DNA of 47,819 nucleotides, from the NCBI GenBank assembly GCA_020631045.1, contig JAHDHZ010000001.1:25933-73751 (forward strand). Reading direction: 5' to 3'. The first letter of the stretch is position 1, and each line of letters opens with the position of its first letter. A model generated the notes under the pieces. That model was not told the DNA's origin, did no database searches, and saw only the letters and a program-made list of their open reading frames with translations. This DNA comes from Flavobacteriales bacterium (GTDB lineage Bacteria > Bacteroidota > Bacteroidia > Flavobacteriales_G > JALEGO01). The translations under genes were made by a program, and so were the position numbers. Below are positions 1-8,576 of the stretch, in pieces.

Positions 1-644
1 TTGGTGTTGAAGAGCAATTTTATATTTTCTGGCCTTTAGTTTTAATGCTTTCTAAACCGAAGAATTATTTGAAAGTTTTTGTTGTATTTGTCTTGGTAAT
101 TGTTCTTTTAAAAGCACTTTTTTTATTTTGGGCAAATCAAAGTGGATGGCTAAAGACCTTACTTGCCATGAGTAAGTTTGAAAACATGGCCATAGGCGGC
201 ATCAGTGCTTATTTGGTGTTTTATAAAAGGTCGAACATTAAGTTTTTATTCTCAAAATTCATGCAATATTTAGCAATTATGCTTTGTATTTGTGCACTTT
301 TTTGGTTTCCTAAAGCTCTTGAAAACATTCAACATATTTTTTATGCATTTGCCTTTAGCATCATCATCATCAATACTGCATTAAATGACAACACTATTTT
401 TAGGCTTGAACACCCCTATCTAAAATGGCTCGGAGAATTGTCTTATGGCATGTACATGTATCATTTGATGCTCATTCCTTTACTTATTTTAATGCTCAAT
501 AAAATTGAAGGGCTTTCTTTAATGAGTTTTAATGTCTTATTGTATTTAAGCAGCTTCTTACTAACCATTTTAATCTCTAGATGTTCATATGTTTACTTCG
601 AAAAACCCTTCTTAAAAATAAAGTCCCGATTTATTCGAATTTAG
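1..644 (+). CDS. Acyltransferase family 3 membrane protein, 5' end outside window
   Basis: This integral membrane O-acyltransferase probably acetylates or acylates a sugar of the surface polysaccharide. The reading frame is open from base 3, so the N-terminal half, including the catalytic His region, lies outside the window; about 213 residues remain. The first visible residues, VEEQFYIFWPLVL, match the conserved W-x-L-x-VEEQFY segment of the family. They are followed by about six hydrophobic helices and a typical C-terminal end (SYVYFEKPFLKIKSRF). The internal Met at base 45 is not the true start because the family motif lies upstream of it. It is followed 12 bases later by the Wzy-like gene on the same strand, and together they form the start of the polysaccharide block. 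The family call is firm; the substrate is unknown. Confidence 0.88.
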   Translation, partial: GVEEQFYIFWPLVLMLSKPKNYLKVFVVFVLVIVLLKALFLFWANQSGWLKTLLAMSKFENMAIGGISAYLVFYKRSNIKFLFSKFMQYLAIMLCICALFWFPKALENIQHIFYAFAFSIIIINTALNDNTIFRLEHPYLKWLGELSYGMYMYHLMLIPLLILMLNKIEGLSLMSFNVLLYLSSFLLTILISRCSYVYFEKPFLKIKSRFIRI

Positions 645-656
645 AAATCACCTTAC

Positions 657-1955
657 GTGTCTACACTGCATCAAATACAAAATTTTAGAGCACTTTCTAG
701 AGCAAACAAACTTGTTTCTATTGCTGTATTACTCTCTATTTTTATTTATTCGATTGTCTTATTTAAGGCCCCATTTGAAGGATACTTAAGCTATTTGGTG
801 ATGTTGGTGTTTTTTCCTTTTTTTATCGGAAAATTCAGAATACCCAATACTTACTTTTATTTCGCCAGTTATTTTGTTTTAATTGGTATGTACAACATTT
901 ATGTAGGCAACAATACTCCAGGGGCATTTTTAAAAATTTTCTTGGGGCTATTCATGTCTTATTTGTTTTATTATTTTGTCTTCAGGGCCTATCAAATTAA
1001 CCTTCAATTGCTCTTTAAGCTTTATCTTTTAGGAGCTTACATCATGGCAGTTATTGGACTGATTCAACTGATTAGTTTTTTATTAGGCATTACCCCTGGC
1101 TATGATTTTACGTGGATACTCAACAAAAGTGGCCCAGTACTTGGTGGAAACTTAGGCATTCGTATAAACTCTTTTTATAGCGAACCCTCACAATTTGCCA
1201 TAACTCAATCTCCTGCAGCTTTTGTAGCCATTTATTCTTTATTACAAAAAGCGCCTAAACATCTGAGCAAATTCAGATCATGGATTATTTTACTCACCTA
1301 TTTATTTACATTCTCTTCGTTAGGATACATGGGCATTTTCATCATTTTTTTACTTCTTATTTTTAATCTTAGGCTTACCAAATATCTGATTTTCATTGTC
1401 CCCTTACTTGTGTTAATTTTTAATCTATTGTACAATTATGTAGATGAATTCAGAATTAGATTTGACGATACCATCTCTGTGTTTACCACCTCAAAATTTC
1501 AGCTGGGAAAATCACACGGATCAAGCATCATTTTGTATGACAACTTTCATGTAACGGTTGAAAATTTTAAAGAGAATTTTTTGTTTGGCTCTGGTCTTGG
1601 TTCTCACAGTATTGCATTTGAAAAACATTCCATCACTAAAAGCATTAGAAGTTTTGGTTTTGACGGCAACAGCCAAGATGCCAATTCAATGATGCTTCGA
1701 ATCATCTCTGAAACTGGTTTGTTTGGCATTGTACTTACCTTTTGGTTTCTCTTTAAGTTTTACACGCTCAAAAATGAAGATGATGATGATTTTTGGCTTA
1801 TTTCAAACAGTGCACTGGTGTTGATCTTGCTTTTTTTATTTAGGCAAGGACATTACTTTATCAATGGCTTTCCGTTTTTTGTGTTTCTGTATCATTATGC
1901 CCATCAACAGGCAAAACAAAAGATCTTGACAAACTTTGAGAAGGCCGCTCAATAA
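657..1955 (+). CDS. O-antigen ligase / Wzy polymerase-like membrane protein
   Basis: A 432-residue polytopic membrane protein with about ten to twelve hydrophobic helices. A large loop in the C-terminal half carries FGSGLGSHS and a following NSMMLRIISETGLFG segment, features of the O-antigen ligase/polymerase (Wzy_C) family. Such proteins polymerise or ligate undecaprenyl-linked glycans in the periplasm. The start is a GTG; no in-frame ATG lies close enough to keep the first helix intact. It follows the acyltransferase by 12 bases, so it is probably co-transcribed. Its last 95 bases overlap the end of the convergent acyltransferase gene. Polymerase versus ligase cannot be decided from sequence. 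Confidence 0.8.
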   Translation: MSTLHQIQNFRALSRANKLVSIAVLLSIFIYSIVLFKAPFEGYLSYLVMLVFFPFFIGKFRIPNTYFYFASYFVLIGMYNIYVGNNTPGAFLKIFLGLFMSYLFYYFVFRAYQINLQLLFKLYLLGAYIMAVIGLIQLISFLLGITPGYDFTWILNKSGPVLGGNLGIRINSFYSEPSQFAITQSPAAFVAIYSLLQKAPKHLSKFRSWIILLTYLFTFSSLGYMGIFIIFLLLIFNLRLTKYLIFIVPLLVLIFNLLYNYVDEFRIRFDDTISVFTTSKFQLGKSHGSSIILYDNFHVTVENFKENFLFGSGLGSHSIAFEKHSITKSIRSFGFDGNSQDANSMMLRIISETGLFGIVLTFWFLFKFYTLKNEDDDDFWLISNSALVLILLFLFRQGHYFINGFPFFVFLYHYAHQQAKQKILTNFEKAAQ

Positions 1956-2895
1956 ATCTCCAAAACACATAACTTGCTGTTAAAGCAACAAGAAACCCAA
2001 AGCCAACTACGCCTGCTTTTTGCAAACCAGAGTTTGCAAATCTTGAGAGTATATTCACAACAGCCGCCCCTGTGATGCCGTGAATCAAATACAATGAATA
2101 TGATATTTTACCAAAAAAATTACCACCTTTTAGGTTTATCTGGCCCAGAAAATGAATGAGTAGTAACCCCAAGTAAGCAATACCCAAATCTAAAAACCCC
2201 AAATTCAAATAACAGAAAACTGAAAATAATAGTGTGACTACTAAAAATTCTACTGTTTTCACATAATCATATCTAAACAACACATAAATATTGCCTAAGG
2301 CGAAATAAGGCGCCCAAAACGGGAAATTAGCCCTACTGTGCCATAAACTAAGTAAAACAACAGCTAGATAAAAACACATTCTAAACAACAACTTAGAATG
2401 CATTGCAAAAGAAAAAAATACTCCTAAAAATATATAATATTGAAATTCTATGGCCAGTGTCCAATATACTTGATTGATCCAATCGTATTGATCGAATAAT
2501 GAAATCAAATATCCCAAGTGTAAGAAAATAGAATCTATTGAAGGTAGATTTTGAAAAATGGCATGTTGATACCCAAAGTTTCTCATGATTAAAAACACAA
2601 TACATGCCAAAATTGATACTACATATGGGATTTCTATTCTGATGAACCTTCTAATGAAAAACCATTTGAATTTTTTAAGCCTATAATTTGATTTTATCAA
2701 TGAAATAGGAATCACCACTGCTGAAATCACAAAAAACAATTGAACTCCTTTTTGGCCATACTTAAACAAATCATAGACTTGACCATCAGAAATAAAATCA
2801 ATTGTTTTACAAACAAAGTGATACAAGCAAACTAACACTGCGGCAATTCCTCTTAGCGTATTGATCAAAGGTATATGATGCTTAGCCACTTTCAT
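1861..2895 (-). CDS. Acyltransferase family 3 membrane protein
   Basis: A complete 344-residue acyltransferase_3 protein. The N-terminus has INTLRGIAAVLVCLYHF, which carries the LRG...A...V...H signature with the conserved His. WTLAIEFQYYIFLG corresponds to the W-x-L-x-E-x-Q-FY block. About ten membrane helices follow, ending with RFIERPSQ, the usual F-x-E-x-P tail. It is expected to transfer an acyl group from the cytoplasm to a glycan residue. The ATG overlaps the stop of the upstream glycosyltransferase by 4 bases (ATGA), so the two are translationally coupled. The last 95 bases run antisense into the Wzy-like gene. The C-terminal tail after the last helix is polar and dispensable-looking, so the overlap could be tolerated. 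Confidence 0.88.
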   Translation of the reverse strand: MKVAKHHIPLINTLRGIAAVLVCLYHFVCKTIDFISDGQVYDLFKYGQKGVQLFFVISAVVIPISLIKSNYRLKKFKWFFIRRFIRIEIPYVVSILACIVFLIMRNFGYQHAIFQNLPSIDSIFLHLGYLISLFDQYDWINQVYWTLAIEFQYYIFLGVFFSFAMHSKLLFRMCFYLAVVLLSLWHSRANFPFWAPYFALGNIYVLFRYDYVKTVEFLVVTLLFSVFCYLNLGFLDLGIAYLGLLLIHFLGQINLKGGNFFGKISYSLYLIHGITGAAVVNILSRFANSGLQKAGVVGFGFLVALTASYVFWRFIERPSQSLSRSFVLPVDGHNDTETQKTESH

Positions 2896-3929
2896 TTAAA
2901 ATAATTCAATACAGTATTTGCCCATGATAATAAGTTGTGCTGGGCTGCAATGTGGTGACTGTACTGGCCCATTTCTATCAACTCAGAAGGCTCTTTTTGC
3001 ATGATCTGCTCAAGAGTATTAGTGAGTGAGTCTACCTGTTCTACTTTAAATTTCAGGCCGTTTTGAGTGGTTAAAAACCGTTCACCTGCCCCAATTTGAT
3101 CACTTAAAACAAGTGGCATGCCTGAAAGTGCAAATTCTTGCACAACAACTCCCCAGGGTTCAAAATAGCTCGGCAAAACAAATACGCCAGCATGACCAAT
3201 CACCTGTTGCATCTCTGAGGGCTGCAAAAAACCAAAGTGTTTGATTTTTTGATGCTTGATGGGTTTCTCAGGCCCCGTACCAACACAATGCAAGCTCCAA
3301 TCAGAATAACGATCAGAGAGCTTTATAAAGCTGTCACACAGTGCATCAATGCCTTTGTGTTTTACGTATCTGCCGACAAACAACAACACTTTAGGATAGT
3401 TTTGTTTTTTATTTTCAAATGTTTGGTTGTAAATGTTTTTAAAATATTGCACATCACAACAATAAAAACCAGTTTGAACCTCTTGAGACTTAAACCCTAA
3501 TTTTAAGGCAAATTGCTTCTGTGCATCACCTGCTACAAAGCAATCTGTAAACTTAGGTTTTAACATTACAGCACTGTATAACCTTGAGAGCTGCTGTTTG
3601 AAAGAACCAGTCCAGTGGTTGTCAAAAAGCAAAACGGTTTTTCTTTTTTTCTTTCTATATTCTTTAGCGACCTGCAAATAGGGTTTGTGCATCCACCCAG
3701 AACAAAAAAGTACTTGAGCATCAATTTTTATGCAAACCTCAAGCAATTCTGTGCTTGTATATTGCTCTCTATTGTAAATCTTAAGTGCACCAAAATCAAA
3801 ATCGAAAGGCGCTTCTTTATTGATCTTTTTTCTAAATACATGCACCTCAATACCATGCTGCTCTACCAAATACTTTAAACATGCAATGGTATAGCCAGCT
3901 AACTCTTCATATAAAACAAGTAATTTCAA
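2892..3929 (-). CDS. GT4-family glycosyltransferase
   Basis: A 345-residue cytoplasmic glycosyltransferase with GT-B fold. The C-terminal domain has LLFVGRYVKHKGID (nucleotide-sugar domain start) and VFVLPSYFEPWGVVVQE, the E-x7-E motif of retaining GT4 enzymes. LSDQIGAG follows. It should add one sugar during repeat-unit assembly. The start appears to be TTG at 3929, directly giving MKLLVLYEELAGY at the correct family N-terminus. A TAnnTTTG element on the minus strand lies 8 bases upstream. The downstream acyltransferase overlaps by 4 bases. Donor and acceptor cannot be predicted. Confidence 0.9.
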   Translation of the reverse strand: MKLLVLYEELAGYTIACLKYLVEQHGIEVHVFRKKINKEAPFDFDFGALKIYNREQYTSTELLEVCIKIDAQVLFCSGWMHKPYLQVAKEYRKKKRKTVLLFDNHWTGSFKQQLSRLYSAVMLKPKFTDCFVAGDAQKQFALKLGFKSQEVQTGFYCCDVQYFKNIYNQTFENKKQNYPKVLLFVGRYVKHKGIDALCDSFIKLSDRYSDWSLHCVGTGPEKPIKHQKIKHFGFLQPSEMQQVIGHAGVFVLPSYFEPWGVVVQEFALSGMPLVLSDQIGAGERFLTTQNGLKFKVEQVDSLTNTLEQIMQKEPSELIEMGQYSHHIAAQHNLLSWANTVLNYFK

Positions 3930-3937
3930 GCTAAGCT

Positions 3938-3945
3938 CAAAATTA
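3938..3945 (-). promoter_or_regulatory. Bacteroidota -7 promoter element (TAATTTTG)
   Basis: Read on the minus strand this is TAATTTTG, an exact match to the Bacteroidota -7 consensus TAnnTTTG. It ends 8 bases before the TTG start of the glycosyltransferase. No clear -33 TTTG was seen, so the call rests on the -7 match and position. Confidence 0.55.
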
Positions 3946-3970
3946 TAAGAAACTGTTTAAAAAAAGCATC

Positions 3971-3978
3971 TACCTTTG
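3971..3978 (+). promoter_or_regulatory. Bacteroidota -7 promoter element (TACCTTTG)
   Basis: TACCTTTG matches TAnnTTTG exactly and ends only 5 bases before the asnB ATG. Since transcription normally begins a few bases downstream of this element, the asnB mRNA is probably leaderless or nearly so. Confidence 0.65.
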
Positions 3979-3983
3979 CCGAT

Positions 3984-5810
3984 ATGTGTGCAATAAATGG
4001 TTTTATTGATTTTCAAAGTATTGAGCCCAAAGGCACAATCATTGAAAAAATGAACTTGGCCTTGGTGCACAGGGGCCCTGATGCTCAAAATGTATTTTCA
4101 AAACAACACACTCATTTAGGGCATTGTAGGCTGTCTATCATTGATTTGGCTAAAGGCTCAAACCAACCTTTTCATTCTTCTTGCGGCAATTACACCATTG
4201 TGTTTAACGGAGAAATCTACAATTACATAGAACTGAAAAAACAGTTGCCAAATTTTAAATTCAAAACAAATTCAGATACCGAAGTATTGCTTGAATTGTA
4301 TGTTGTGATGAAAGAAAAATGTTTAGACTTACTCAACGGCATGTTTGCTTTTGTGATTTTTGAACATCAAACAGGCAAATTGTTCATGGCCAGAGACCGA
4401 TTCGGCATCAAACCATTTTATTACCACTTAAACAATAAAGGATTTACATTTAGCTCTCAAATCAAAGGTTTGTTGGCCAGCAATCAGTTTGAAAGAGTTT
4501 TAAATCAAGACAAACTGCATGAATTTTTAATGCATCAAAGTATCAATGACCCTTATACACTAGTAAAAGATGTGATGAGCCTTCAAAGCGGACACTTTGC
4601 TGTTTTAGAACACAAGCAGCTCAGTATTTCTAAATGGTATGATCTTGAAAAAGTGATTCAAAATAAGAAAGCCAACAACTCTGATGCAAAAAAGAACATC
4701 AAAGAACTCTTCAATAAGGCTATTGCTTTACGTATGAGAAGTGATGTTGCCTTCGGAGCTTTTCTCTCGGGTGGAATTGACTCAAGCATGGTGGTTGCCA
4801 GCATGAGTCAATCAAGTGAAAAACCTGTTAAAACATTTAGCGTTGTTTTTGATCAACAAGCCTTCAGTGAGCAGCAATATGCAGAATTAATTGCCCAGAA
4901 ATACAAAACTGAACACACCAATATTTTACTAAAACCAGATGATCTACTGGCCATTTTAGATGATGCTTTTCAGATGATGGATCATCCAACAGCTGATGGT
5001 ATAAACACTTATTTGGTCTCAAAAGTCACCAAAGAGCATGGCCTTACAGTAGCGCTTTCTGGATTGGGTGGAGATGAGCTGTTTGTAGGATACAATCACT
5101 TTAAACTAGCTAAAAAAATTGCTCGGTTTCGGTACGTTTTTAGCCTTCCGCTTTTCTTGAGGTATTTGATGATTCAATGTGTTGGTCTGTTTAGCTCAGT
5201 TTCTGAAAAACTCAAAGCTGTTTTACTTATTAAGCGCTATGATTTAAGCATAATTTATAGCATATTAAGATCAAACTTCACACCTCAAATGAGTCAGGAC
5301 TTACTGGTAAAAAAGTCTGTAGATTCAAATACTGGTTTTATTGAACAAAAAGAAAATATTTATGCATCGATCTCATTGCTAGAATTTGACCACTATTTAA
5401 AAAATGTACTGCTCAGAGACTCAGATGTGATGAGCATGGCTCACAGCCTAGAAATTAGAGTACCTTTTTTAGATCACAATTTGGTTGAGTATGTAATTGG
5501 CCTGTCTGACAATCTCAAAGAACCTACTTGGCCTAAAAAATTGCTTACAGAAAGCCTTGATGGATATTTGCCCCATGAAATTATTCATAGAAAAAAAATG
5601 GGGTTTACTTTTCCTTGGAAAATTTGGCTTAAAAACGAACTCAAAACTTTGTGTGAACAACAACTCAAGTTTTTAAAATCGCTTTCTTATTTCAATGCTG
5701 ATTATATTGATACTTTATGGAACAGATTTTTAAACGATCAAATTAGCTGGTCTAGAATATGGATTTTAGTCTCACTTGGTAGGTGGATGCAAGAGAATGA
5801 CATTAAGTGA
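3984..5810 (+). CDS. asnB: Glutamine-hydrolysing asparagine synthase (AsnB-type amidotransferase)
   Basis: A 608-residue class II glutamine amidotransferase fused to an ATP-pyrophosphatase synthase domain. The start MCAINGF places the catalytic Cys at residue 2. HRGPD and the NGEIYNY and ARDRFGIKP motifs of the glutaminase domain follow. The SGGIDSS pyrophosphate loop is near residue 265, and SLEIRVPFLDH lies in the C-terminal domain. The usual length is 550-650. In polysaccharide loci such proteins often amidate a uronic acid or other carboxyl group rather than making asparagine; which applies here is not visible. It is divergent from the GT4 gene and coupled to the next glycosyltransferase by a 4-base GTGA overlap, which favours a glycan role. 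Confidence 0.92.
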   Translation: MCAINGFIDFQSIEPKGTIIEKMNLALVHRGPDAQNVFSKQHTHLGHCRLSIIDLAKGSNQPFHSSCGNYTIVFNGEIYNYIELKKQLPNFKFKTNSDTEVLLELYVVMKEKCLDLLNGMFAFVIFEHQTGKLFMARDRFGIKPFYYHLNNKGFTFSSQIKGLLASNQFERVLNQDKLHEFLMHQSINDPYTLVKDVMSLQSGHFAVLEHKQLSISKWYDLEKVIQNKKANNSDAKKNIKELFNKAIALRMRSDVAFGAFLSGGIDSSMVVASMSQSSEKPVKTFSVVFDQQAFSEQQYAELIAQKYKTEHTNILLKPDDLLAILDDAFQMMDHPTADGINTYLVSKVTKEHGLTVALSGLGGDELFVGYNHFKLAKKIARFRYVFSLPLFLRYLMIQCVGLFSSVSEKLKAVLLIKRYDLSIIYSILRSNFTPQMSQDLLVKKSVDSNTGFIEQKENIYASISLLEFDHYLKNVLLRDSDVMSMAHSLEIRVPFLDHNLVEYVIGLSDNLKEPTWPKKLLTESLDGYLPHEIIHRKKMGFTFPWKIWLKNELKTLCEQQLKFLKSLSYFNADYIDTLWNRFLNDQISWSRIWILVSLGRWMQENDIK

Positions 5811-6949
5811 GTGACAAACCTAAAATACTGATCATTGTTGATTGGTTTACTCCTGCTTTCAGAGCTGGGGGGCCTATTCGCTCAATTGAACATTTGATTA
5901 ACCATCTTTATAAAGAAGTTGATTTTCATGTGCTCACCAGTGCTTATGACTTAAATACAGTTGATGCGGTAATTGGAAAAGAGCATCAAGACCGTTGGAT
6001 CAGTTTTGAAAATCTTTGTAAGGTTTACTATGCCTCGAGTTCTAGACATTTGATTTTAAACTTCCCCAAAATAATCGATACAAAACAATATCAATCAATT
6101 TACATCAATAGTTTTTTCTCTTTTGGGTATAGTATTTATCCTCTTTTGCGTTTGAGGGGTAGATCGAAGTTGATTACTCTTGCTCCAAGAGGTATGTTAG
6201 GAGGGCAAGCCCTTGAAATCAAATCTTTTAAAAAAACACTTTATTTAAAGACTGCGAAACTTTTAGGACTCTATAATAATGTACAGTTTCATGCCGCAAG
6301 TGACAAAGAAGCGCAAGACATTCAGCTTTTCTTTAAAAAGAATAAAAGATACGCCATTCAAAATCTTTCTGGTGTAAAACCCAATTTCAACCCAAGAACC
6401 AAACAAGCAAATGGCTTATTAAATATACTGTTTGTAGCACGTATTTGTGAGATTAAAAACATTCACAAAACCCTTGATTACATCTCAAAACTACCTAAAA
6501 GTGTACAAGAATTGATTCATTTTAAAATTGTTGGTCCTATTGAAGATCAGCAATATTATACTTTGTGTAAAAAGCTTGCTGATCAATGTCAGGCAAAGGT
6601 CGAATTTATAGGTGAATGCCCAGCTAAAGAGCTTGAAAAATATTACAGATGGGCACATTTGTTTGTAAGTCTTTCGTTGCACGAAAATTTTGGGCACAGC
6701 ATTGTTGAGGCTTTCAATTACGGACTTCCTTGTCTTCTAGGCAAACACACCACTCCGTGGAATGATCTATCAGAAAAAAATGTAGGACTTAACATTGATT
6801 CATTTTCTGAATTTCAAGAAGGAATCACTCATTTTTTAAAAATGGATTCACAAACATTTAATGATGTCTCAAAAAAATGCGCTAATTACTATCAAATTGA
6901 TGAAAAGGTAATAAAAGCTTACAAGAAAATGTTTTTAAATGACTCTTAA
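5807..6949 (+). CDS. GT4-family glycosyltransferase
   Basis: A 380-residue GT-B glycosyltransferase. The N-terminal domain has VDWFTPAFRAGGPIRSIEHL, the glycine-rich acceptor loop typical of WcaI/WbuB-like enzymes. The C-terminal domain has LFVARICEIKNIHKTL and ENFGHSIVEAFNYGLPCL, the E-x-FG-x-x-x-x-E donor motif. It starts with GTG inside the asnB stop (GTGA), so translation is coupled to asnB. The 3' end overlaps the convergent M23 peptidase gene by 15 bases. The role is inferred to be addition of a sugar to a lipid-linked repeat unit. Confidence 0.9.
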   Translation: MSDKPKILIIVDWFTPAFRAGGPIRSIEHLINHLYKEVDFHVLTSAYDLNTVDAVIGKEHQDRWISFENLCKVYYASSSRHLILNFPKIIDTKQYQSIYINSFFSFGYSIYPLLRLRGRSKLITLAPRGMLGGQALEIKSFKKTLYLKTAKLLGLYNNVQFHAASDKEAQDIQLFFKKNKRYAIQNLSGVKPNFNPRTKQANGLLNILFVARICEIKNIHKTLDYISKLPKSVQELIHFKIVGPIEDQQYYTLCKKLADQCQAKVEFIGECPAKELEKYYRWAHLFVSLSLHENFGHSIVEAFNYGLPCLLGKHTTPWNDLSEKNVGLNIDSFSEFQEGITHFLKMDSQTFNDVSKKCANYYQIDEKVIKAYKKMFLNDS

Positions 6950-7903
6950 CTGCTGACCTACTTTGAGCATTTTATTTCTTGACATGTGGTTTAATTCACA
7001 GATTTTTTTGATGGATATGCCATACTCATCACATATTTTGTGCAAATAATCTCCTTTTTTTACGGTATAAAATTCTGCTCCTTTCGGAAAGCATGCAAAC
7101 CCATACTTTTTACGTTTAACAACTATTTCATTGGTGGTGAGCGTACCGGTTTTAAAATCAATAAATGTTTCAGGGTTTAAGGGTTGGCCTAAAAACCGAG
7201 TTTCAAAATGTAAGTGAGATCCTGTTGAATGACCTGAGCTTCCGCCCAAACCTATGAGATCTCCTGCCTGAACACGATCACCTGTTTGTACTTTAAAGCG
7301 ATGCAAATGAGCATATATAGTTTCAAGGCCATTGTCATGCCTAATGATGATGGCTCTGCCGTATCCACCATAATATTTTGCTAAGCGCACCTTTCCGCTA
7401 AAAGCAGCACGCAGCGTATCCCAAACTTCTAAGTCTACATCAATACCTTTGTGCATTTTACCTTCTCGAAATCCGTATCGAGAAGTTACTACACCTTTTA
7501 TAGGATGTACATAATCATCTAAAAAAAGTTGAAGCGTCGAATCTTTTGAAATAGAAGCGTATTCTTCTTTGTAGGGATTTGCCTTATCGGTATCCCAATG
7601 CTCATAAACCTTATCGGTTACGTATTGTTTAGCGGGGCTTCTGAGCTCGTCAATCTTCAAATGCAAAGCCTCAACCAAATCAAAAGGAATAATCTCTAAT
7701 TCAAGTAAAGAATCAATCATTGTTGTGATGATTGATCGATCTAAAGGAATCATATAATTCACTTTATTCACTACAATTGGCGAATATTTAACAGAATTAC
7801 TGTTTAACGTGGTTTGGTTACCTAGTCTGCCATCAGCTCTGTTTAAAGCAGGAAAAAGCATTACCAGTAAAAAACAAACAGTATATACTTTGTTAACTTT
7901 CAT
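6935..7903 (-). CDS. LysM and M23-family peptidoglycan endopeptidase, exported
   Basis: A 322-residue exported metalloendopeptidase of the LytM/M23 type that cleaves peptidoglycan cross-bridges in the periplasm. A signal peptide (MKVNKVYTVCFLLVMLFPALN) supports an ATG at 7903. A longer frame to 7972 exists, but it would place 23 polar residues before the signal. Zinc ligands are visible as HKGID near residue 150 and HLHF near 230, so the enzyme looks active. A C-terminal LysM domain (YTVKKGDYLHKICDEYGI through LKVGQQLRVI) binds glycan. It is the last gene of the gmhA-serC-serA operon and overlaps yggS by 11 bases and the convergent glycosyltransferase by 15. Confidence 0.92.
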   Translation of the reverse strand: MKVNKVYTVCFLLVMLFPALNRADGRLGNQTTLNSNSVKYSPIVVNKVNYMIPLDRSIITTMIDSLLELEIIPFDLVEALHLKIDELRSPAKQYVTDKVYEHWDTDKANPYKEEYASISKDSTLQLFLDDYVHPIKGVVTSRYGFREGKMHKGIDVDLEVWDTLRAAFSGKVRLAKYYGGYGRAIIIRHDNGLETIYAHLHRFKVQTGDRVQAGDLIGLGGSSGHSTGSHLHFETRFLGQPLNPETFIDFKTGTLTTNEIVVKRKKYGFACFPKGAEFYTVKKGDYLHKICDEYGISIKKICELNHMSRNKMLKVGQQLRVI

Positions 7904-8576
7904 AGTTTCTATTGCCAAAAATCGCGCTACCGATGCGCACCATATTGCTGCCCGCATCAATGGCCAATTCATAATCAGCGCTCATGCCCATTGACAGCAC
8001 CTTGAAATCTGACGAAAAATAAGCTTTTATTTTTTCAAACAAAAATTTCAGCGCATTAAACTCCTTACCTATTAACGCCTGATCGCTTGTGTTTGTTGCC
8101 ATAGTCATCAATCCTAAAACCTTTACATATTGGTAGTTTTGAAAGGTATTTTCTTTGCAAAGAAACTGAATTTGATCTTCAGAAAATCCAAACTTAGAGT
8201 CTTCTTGAGCCATATGTATCTGCAATAAGACATTTACTTGTTTATTTTTCAATCGAGCTCTTTTTTCGATCTCATCAAGTAAGCTCAAAGAATCGACACT
8301 GTGTATTAAGTACACATAATCAATAATTTGCTTGACTTTATTTCTCTGTAAATGACCAATGAAATGCCATTTAATTTGATCAGGCAATTGCACAGCTTTT
8401 TGTATTAGTTCTTGAGCTTTATTTTCACCAAAATCAATCTGCCCCGCATCAAAAGCGCTTTGAATCATAGAAGAAGGCTTAGTTTTAGAAACTGCTATTA
8501 AACAAACATGATCGGGCAACTTAGCTTTAAAAGAAGTTATATTGTCTTTTACCGTATGGTGTACTTTATGATGCAT
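7893..8576 (-). CDS. yggS: YggS/PLPBP pyridoxal phosphate homeostasis protein
   Basis: A 227-residue TIM-barrel PLP-binding protein of the YggS/PROSC family, a non-catalytic carrier that keeps free pyridoxal phosphate in balance. The PLP lysine is in LIAVSKTKP. The family blocks FGENKAQEL, WHFIGHLQRNKVK and LSMGMSADYELAI with MVRIGSAIFG are all present. It overlaps the upstream DUF1015 gene and the downstream M23 gene by 11 bases each, indicating a compact, coupled operon. Its placement beside serC, a PLP-dependent enzyme, fits but does not prove a functional link. Confidence 0.94.
   Translation of the reverse strand: MHHKVHHTVKDNITSFKAKLPDHVCLIAVSKTKPSSMIQSAFDAGQIDFGENKAQELIQKAVQLPDQIKWHFIGHLQRNKVKQIIDYVYLIHSVDSLSLLDEIEKRARLKNKQVNVLLQIHMAQEDSKFGFSEDQIQFLCKENTFQNYQYVKVLGLMTMATNTSDQALIGKEFNALKFLFEKIKAYFSSDFKVLSMGMSADYELAIDAGSNMVRIGSAIFGNRNYES

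Noticed and set aside
7904-7972. Longer N-terminus for the M23 peptidase
   Set aside because: It would place 23 residues before an obvious signal peptide and extend the overlap with yggS to 80 bases.
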